Below, piece after piece: positions 7,922 through 9,629 of a stretch of DNA of 9,629 nucleotides. The number at the start of each line of letters is the position of its first letter. Within the stretch, counting starts at the first letter, position 1. This stretch comes from an uncultured Lysobacter sp. (GTDB taxonomy: Bacteria > Pseudomonadota > Gammaproteobacteria > Xanthomonadales > Xanthomonadaceae). The DNA lies in the NCBI GenBank assembly GCA_946480055.1, contig CAMLID010000109.1, positions 1 through 9,629 on the forward strand, in the 5' to 3' direction. A model generated the notes under the pieces. The model searched no databases, was not told the DNA's origin, and saw only the letters and a program-made list of their open reading frames with translations. Both the position numbers and the translations under genes were made by a program.

Positions 7922-7949
7922 CGGTCGCGGCTTGCGCCGCTCCTACCCC
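7922..7949 (-). repeat. REP-like short palindromic repeat, copy 2 (inverted)
   Basis: On the minus strand this reads GGGGTAGGAGCGGCG, then CAAGCCGCGACCG. The GCGGC-gcaa-GCCGC centre forms a perfect 5-bp stem. It is inverted with respect to copy 1 across an 87-bp spacer, so the two arms could also pair into one long hairpin between the convergent genes, the arrangement called BIME for enterobacterial REP pairs. It lies 22 bp beyond the upp stop codon and could act as a bidirectional terminator or RNA-stabilising structure. The spacer holds the 12-bp palindrome CGCGCCGGCGCG (7849-7860). Confidence 0.88.
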
Positions 7950-7971
7950 AGAGAGAGTGCGACGTTGCGGC

Positions 7972-8607
7972 TCAGGTCTCGTGCTTGGTGCCGAAGATCT
8001 TGTCGCCGGCGTCGCCCAGGCCCGGCAGGATGTAGCCGACCTCGTTGAGGCGCTCGTCGACCGAGGCGGTGTAGACCTCGACGTCCGGGTGCTTGGCTTC
8101 CAGCGCGCGCAGGCCTTCCGGCGCGGCGACCAGGAACAGGCCCTTGATGCGCTTGCAACCGGCGGCCTTGAGCATGTCCACCGTTGCGATCAGGGTGCCG
8201 CCGGTGGCCAGCATCGGGTCCAGGATCAGCGCGGTGCGCTCGTCCATGCGGCCGGTGAGTTTTTCGTAGTAGCCGACCGGCTGCAGGGTGCGCTCGTCGC
8301 GCTGCAGGCCGACCACGCCGACCTTGGCCGAGGGGATCAGCTCCAGCACGCCGGTCAGCATGCCCAGGCCGGCGCGCAGGATCGGCACCAGGGTGACCTT
8401 GGCGCCCTTGATGCGGCGGATGGTGACCGGGCCGGCCCAGCCCTGGATCGTCGCTTCCTCGGTTTCCAGATCGGCGGTGGCTTCGTAGGTGAGCAGGGTC
8501 GCGACCTCGGATGCGAGCTCGCGGAATTCCTTGGTGCTGTTGCCGGCGCGGCGCATCAGGCCGAGCTTGTGCTGGACCAGCGGATGACGGACTTCGACGA
8601 TCTTCAT
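7972..8607 (-). CDS. upp: Upp, uracil phosphoribosyltransferase
   Basis: Upp makes UMP from uracil and PRPP in pyrimidine salvage, in the cytoplasm. The 211-residue product has the family length. Its PRPP-binding loop is DPMLATGG (130-137) and its uracil-binding C-terminal motif is PGLGDAGD (195-202) followed by FGT. Conserved N-terminal features are [12 protein letters not shown], and [10 protein letters not shown] at about 74-83. The frame is open about 50 residues upstream, but family alignment and a GAGG ribosome binding site (8614-8617, six bases before the ATG) fix the start at 8607. It is convergent with the TMEM43-like gene. The 146 bp before it, up to the stop of the 103-residue gene, contain no promoter I can name with confidence; GATACT on the minus strand near 8630 is a weak -10 candidate. 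Confidence 0.97.
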   Translation of the reverse strand: MKIVEVRHPLVQHKLGLMRRAGNSTKEFRELASEVATLLTYEATADLETEEATIQGWAGPVTIRRIKGAKVTLVPILRAGLGMLTGVLELIPSAKVGVVGLQRDERTLQPVGYYEKLTGRMDERTALILDPMLATGGTLIATVDMLKAAGCKRIKGLFLVAAPEGLRALEAKHPDVEVYTASVDERLNEVGYILPGLGDAGDKIFGTKHET

Positions 8608-8753
8608 GGGCGGCCTCGGGCGGGGCGGGCAGTATCTGCCGCAAAGGATTGATGGTTGTGACGCGGGGCGCAAGCGCGTTGGCGGTTGCCGACGCTCCGC
8701 GATTGCCGGCCGCGAACGGGGGGCGCGGCACATCGGGATGCCTGCGCGCGAAC

Positions 8754-9065
8754 TCAATCGGCGCAGGCGTAGAGGTTGTCGGCGTCGGCGAGCGCGCCTT
8801 CCACGAACCGTTGCAGCGCATGCACCTGCGTCGGATCGGCGCAGCGGACGGCCGCACGCGCCAGTTCCGCATGCAGGTCGCGCAGTTCGCCGAGCAGGAA
8901 CGTGGTGTCGGCGTAGTAGTCGCGCATCTTGTGCAACAAGGGATAGTCGGCGCGCGGTTGCGCGGCGGCCAGCAGTTGCGCGTGCAGGGATTCGTCGAGG
9001 GCGAAGCTGCGATGCGAGTAGGGCGCGTCGCGGTCGTGCCGAGCCTGGATCAGATCGAGCGCCAT
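8754..9065 (-). CDS. Small helical protein of 103 residues, function unknown
   Basis: The product starts [18 protein letters not shown] and appears all-helical and soluble. Conserved-looking parts are [16 protein letters not shown] (22-37), [31 protein letters not shown] (about 41-71) and a C-terminal helix [18 protein letters not shown]. It has no signal peptide or membrane helix and a single Cys pair region (C75, C101). I recognise no named family. The codon pattern and GC bias agree with real coding, and its frame is the only one here giving a globular-looking protein. No Shine-Dalgarno precedes the ATG (the upstream bases read CCGCCCTGCCC), which leaves the start uncertain. It follows the 80-residue gene by 64 bp on the same strand. 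Confidence 0.72.
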   Translation of the reverse strand: MALDLIQARHDRDAPYSHRSFALDESLHAQLLAAAQPRADYPLLHKMRDYYADTTFLLGELRDLHAELARAAVRCADPTQVHALQRFVEGALADADNLYACAD

Positions 9066-9090
9066 GGGCAGGGCGGTTGTTCGCGGCGGA

Positions 9091-9110
9091 CCGCGGCGTC
9101 GCCGCCGCGG
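9091..9110 (-). terminator. Hairpin between the two small genes
   Basis: CCGCGGCG (9091-9098) pairs perfectly with CGCCGCGG (9103-9110) around a 4-base loop. It lies about 20 bases past the stop of the 80-residue gene on the minus strand. No U-run follows, so it may be a weak or Rho-assisted terminator, an RNA-stabilising hairpin, or a chance product of the GC-rich sequence. Confidence 0.28.
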
Positions 9111-9129
9111 CCGCTGCGCGCGTGCCGGT

Positions 9130-9372
9130 TCAGGCCGTGCGCACGTATTGGATCTCGACGCCGTCGCTGTCGCCGATGGCCGCGCGCAGCACGGTGATCA
9201 GCGAGCCGGCGTTGAGATGATCGATCTCGATCATGTCGACGGTGGCGTGGTCGATCCAGTAGTTCTGGTCCTGGCTGTTCTCTTCTTCCAGCGCAGCGAC
9301 CAGGATCTGCAGCTCTTCCTCGCTGATCTCGCCGATGTCGGCGCCGGTGTCTTTGTTCGACAGGCGAATCAT
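9130..9372 (-). CDS. Small acidic protein of 80 residues, function unknown
   Basis: The product starts MIRLSNKDTGADIGEISEEELQ and is strongly acidic (about 17 Asp/Glu against 4 Lys/Arg). Predicted layout: a short strand with turn (IRLSNKDTGADIG), a helix (SEEELQILVAALEEEN), a linker (SQDQNYWIDHATVDMIE), a second helix (AGSLITVLRAAIG) and a final strand (GVEIQYVRT). It has no signal peptide, membrane helix or Cys. I cannot name a family, although the sequence looks constrained, not random. AAGGAA (9381-9386) eight bases before the ATG is a good ribosome binding site and fixes the start. It lies 99 bp after the aminotransferase gene, with a strong hairpin between them. Confidence 0.85.
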   Translation of the reverse strand: MIRLSNKDTGADIGEISEEELQILVAALEEENSQDQNYWIDHATVDMIEIDHLNAGSLITVLRAAIGDSDGVEIQYVRTA

Positions 9373-9380
9373 TCCGTGAC

Positions 9381-9386
9381 TTCCTT
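9381..9386 (-). promoter_or_regulatory. Ribosome binding site of the 80-residue gene
   Basis: AAGGAA on the minus strand, eight bases before the ATG at 9372. With the ggt site, it is one of only two clear Shine-Dalgarno sequences in the window. Confidence 0.65.
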
Positions 9387-9415
9387 GGAGCAGTAGTGAG
9401 GAGAGAGAAGTGCGC

Positions 9416-9463
9416 AGCGAGCGGTAGCGAGCAGCGGTTCGCGCTCGCTACCGCAGCTTCGCT
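9416..9463 (-). terminator. Strong hairpin, probable terminator of the aminotransferase gene
   Basis: GCGGTAGCGAGC (9421-9432) pairs perfectly with GCTCGCTACCGC (9443-9454): a 12-bp stem with a 10-base loop. The arms extend by another 5 bp (AGCGA at 9416-9420 with TCGCT at 9459-9463) across a 4-base bulge. Read on the minus strand, it begins about 10 bases past the aminotransferase stop and is followed by the pyrimidine-rich CACTTCTCTCTCCTC, not a pure U-run. It also precedes the 80-residue gene and could stabilise or insulate that transcript. Confidence 0.55.
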
Positions 9464-9471
9464 TCAGGCTT

Positions 9472-9629
9472 TCAGGCCGCGGCGGCCTGCTGCGCGCGCG
9501 GGCCTTCCTTGAGCGCGCGGCCGACCATCGACACCAGCAGGTCGATCTCTTCGCTGCTGATGGTGAAGTTGGGGGTGAAGCGCAGCGAGTTGACGCCGCC
9601 GTGGATCACGCCGATGCCGCGCTCGCGCA
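9472..9629 (-). CDS. Class III (PLP-dependent) aminotransferase, C-terminal fragment
   Basis: The last 51 residues of a leftward gene are visible; the start is beyond the right edge. The fragment reads RERGIGVIHGG, then VNSLRFTPNFTISSEEIDL, then LVSMVGRALKEG, and ends in Gln/Ala. The pattern of a (L)RFTPNF strand followed by S-EEIDLLV in a final helix is typical of the C-terminal domain of class III (fold type I) aminotransferases, the group of acetylornithine, 4-aminobutyrate and omega-amino acid transaminases. The catalytic Lys and cofactor site are outside the window, so the substrate cannot be assigned. Confidence 0.85.
   Translation of the reverse strand, partial: RERGIGVIHGGVNSLRFTPNFTISSEEIDLLVSMVGRALKEGPRAQQAAAA

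Noticed and set aside
7807..7949. The inverted repeats as ends of an insertion sequence or MITE
   Set aside because: No transposase is between them, no target-site duplication is evident, and the elements have their own internal palindromes typical of REP-type repeats.

Overview
The window is high-GC (roughly 70%), densely coding DNA from a gammaproteobacterium. Protein sequences, gene order and a GTAGGAGCGGC-type short palindromic repeat all fit Xanthomonadaceae, most likely Lysobacter or a close relative. The genus call is inference from recognition, not from a search. Almost every gene has long shadow frames, as expected at this GC content.

Left part (1-5134): ftsY, the SRP receptor GTPase, runs leftward and its 3' end lies outside the window. 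Divergent from it are rsmD (16S rRNA G966 methyltransferase), coaD (phosphopantetheine adenylyltransferase), a small lipoprotein of unknown function, a YfhL-type 2[4Fe-4S] ferredoxin and ggt (periplasmic gamma-glutamyltransferase). As far as I recall, ftsY / rsmD / coaD / ferredoxin / ggt is also the order in Pseudomonas, so this is conserved housekeeping territory. The lipoprotein is the addition. It follows coaD by 22 bp. The ferredoxin and ggt are tightly coupled: the ggt ribosome binding site overlaps the ferredoxin stop region. The gap ahead of the ferredoxin holds a compound tandem repeat with a strict 16-bp period.

Middle part (5135-7813): a GTG-initiated, membrane-anchored protein of unknown function is followed by about 310 bp without a gene. 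Then come two genes overlapping by ATGA: a dinuclear-zinc MBL-fold hydrolase and an exported, membrane-anchored protein resembling the TMEM43 family. The stop codon of the latter lies inside a REP-like repeat, and a second, inverted copy sits just beyond the 3' end of the convergent upp gene.

Right part (7972-9629, all leftward): a class III aminotransferase C-terminus (gene start outside the window), a strong hairpin that probably terminates it, an 80-residue acidic protein, a 103-residue helical protein, and upp (uracil phosphoribosyltransferase, pyrimidine salvage).

I see no CRISPR array, prophage, insertion sequence, tRNA or rRNA. No clearly new multi-gene system stands out. The best leads are the REP-like pair and its relation to the TMEM43-like gene, the 16-bp periodic array before the ferredoxin, the MBL/TMEM43-like pair, and four small unrecognised proteins.
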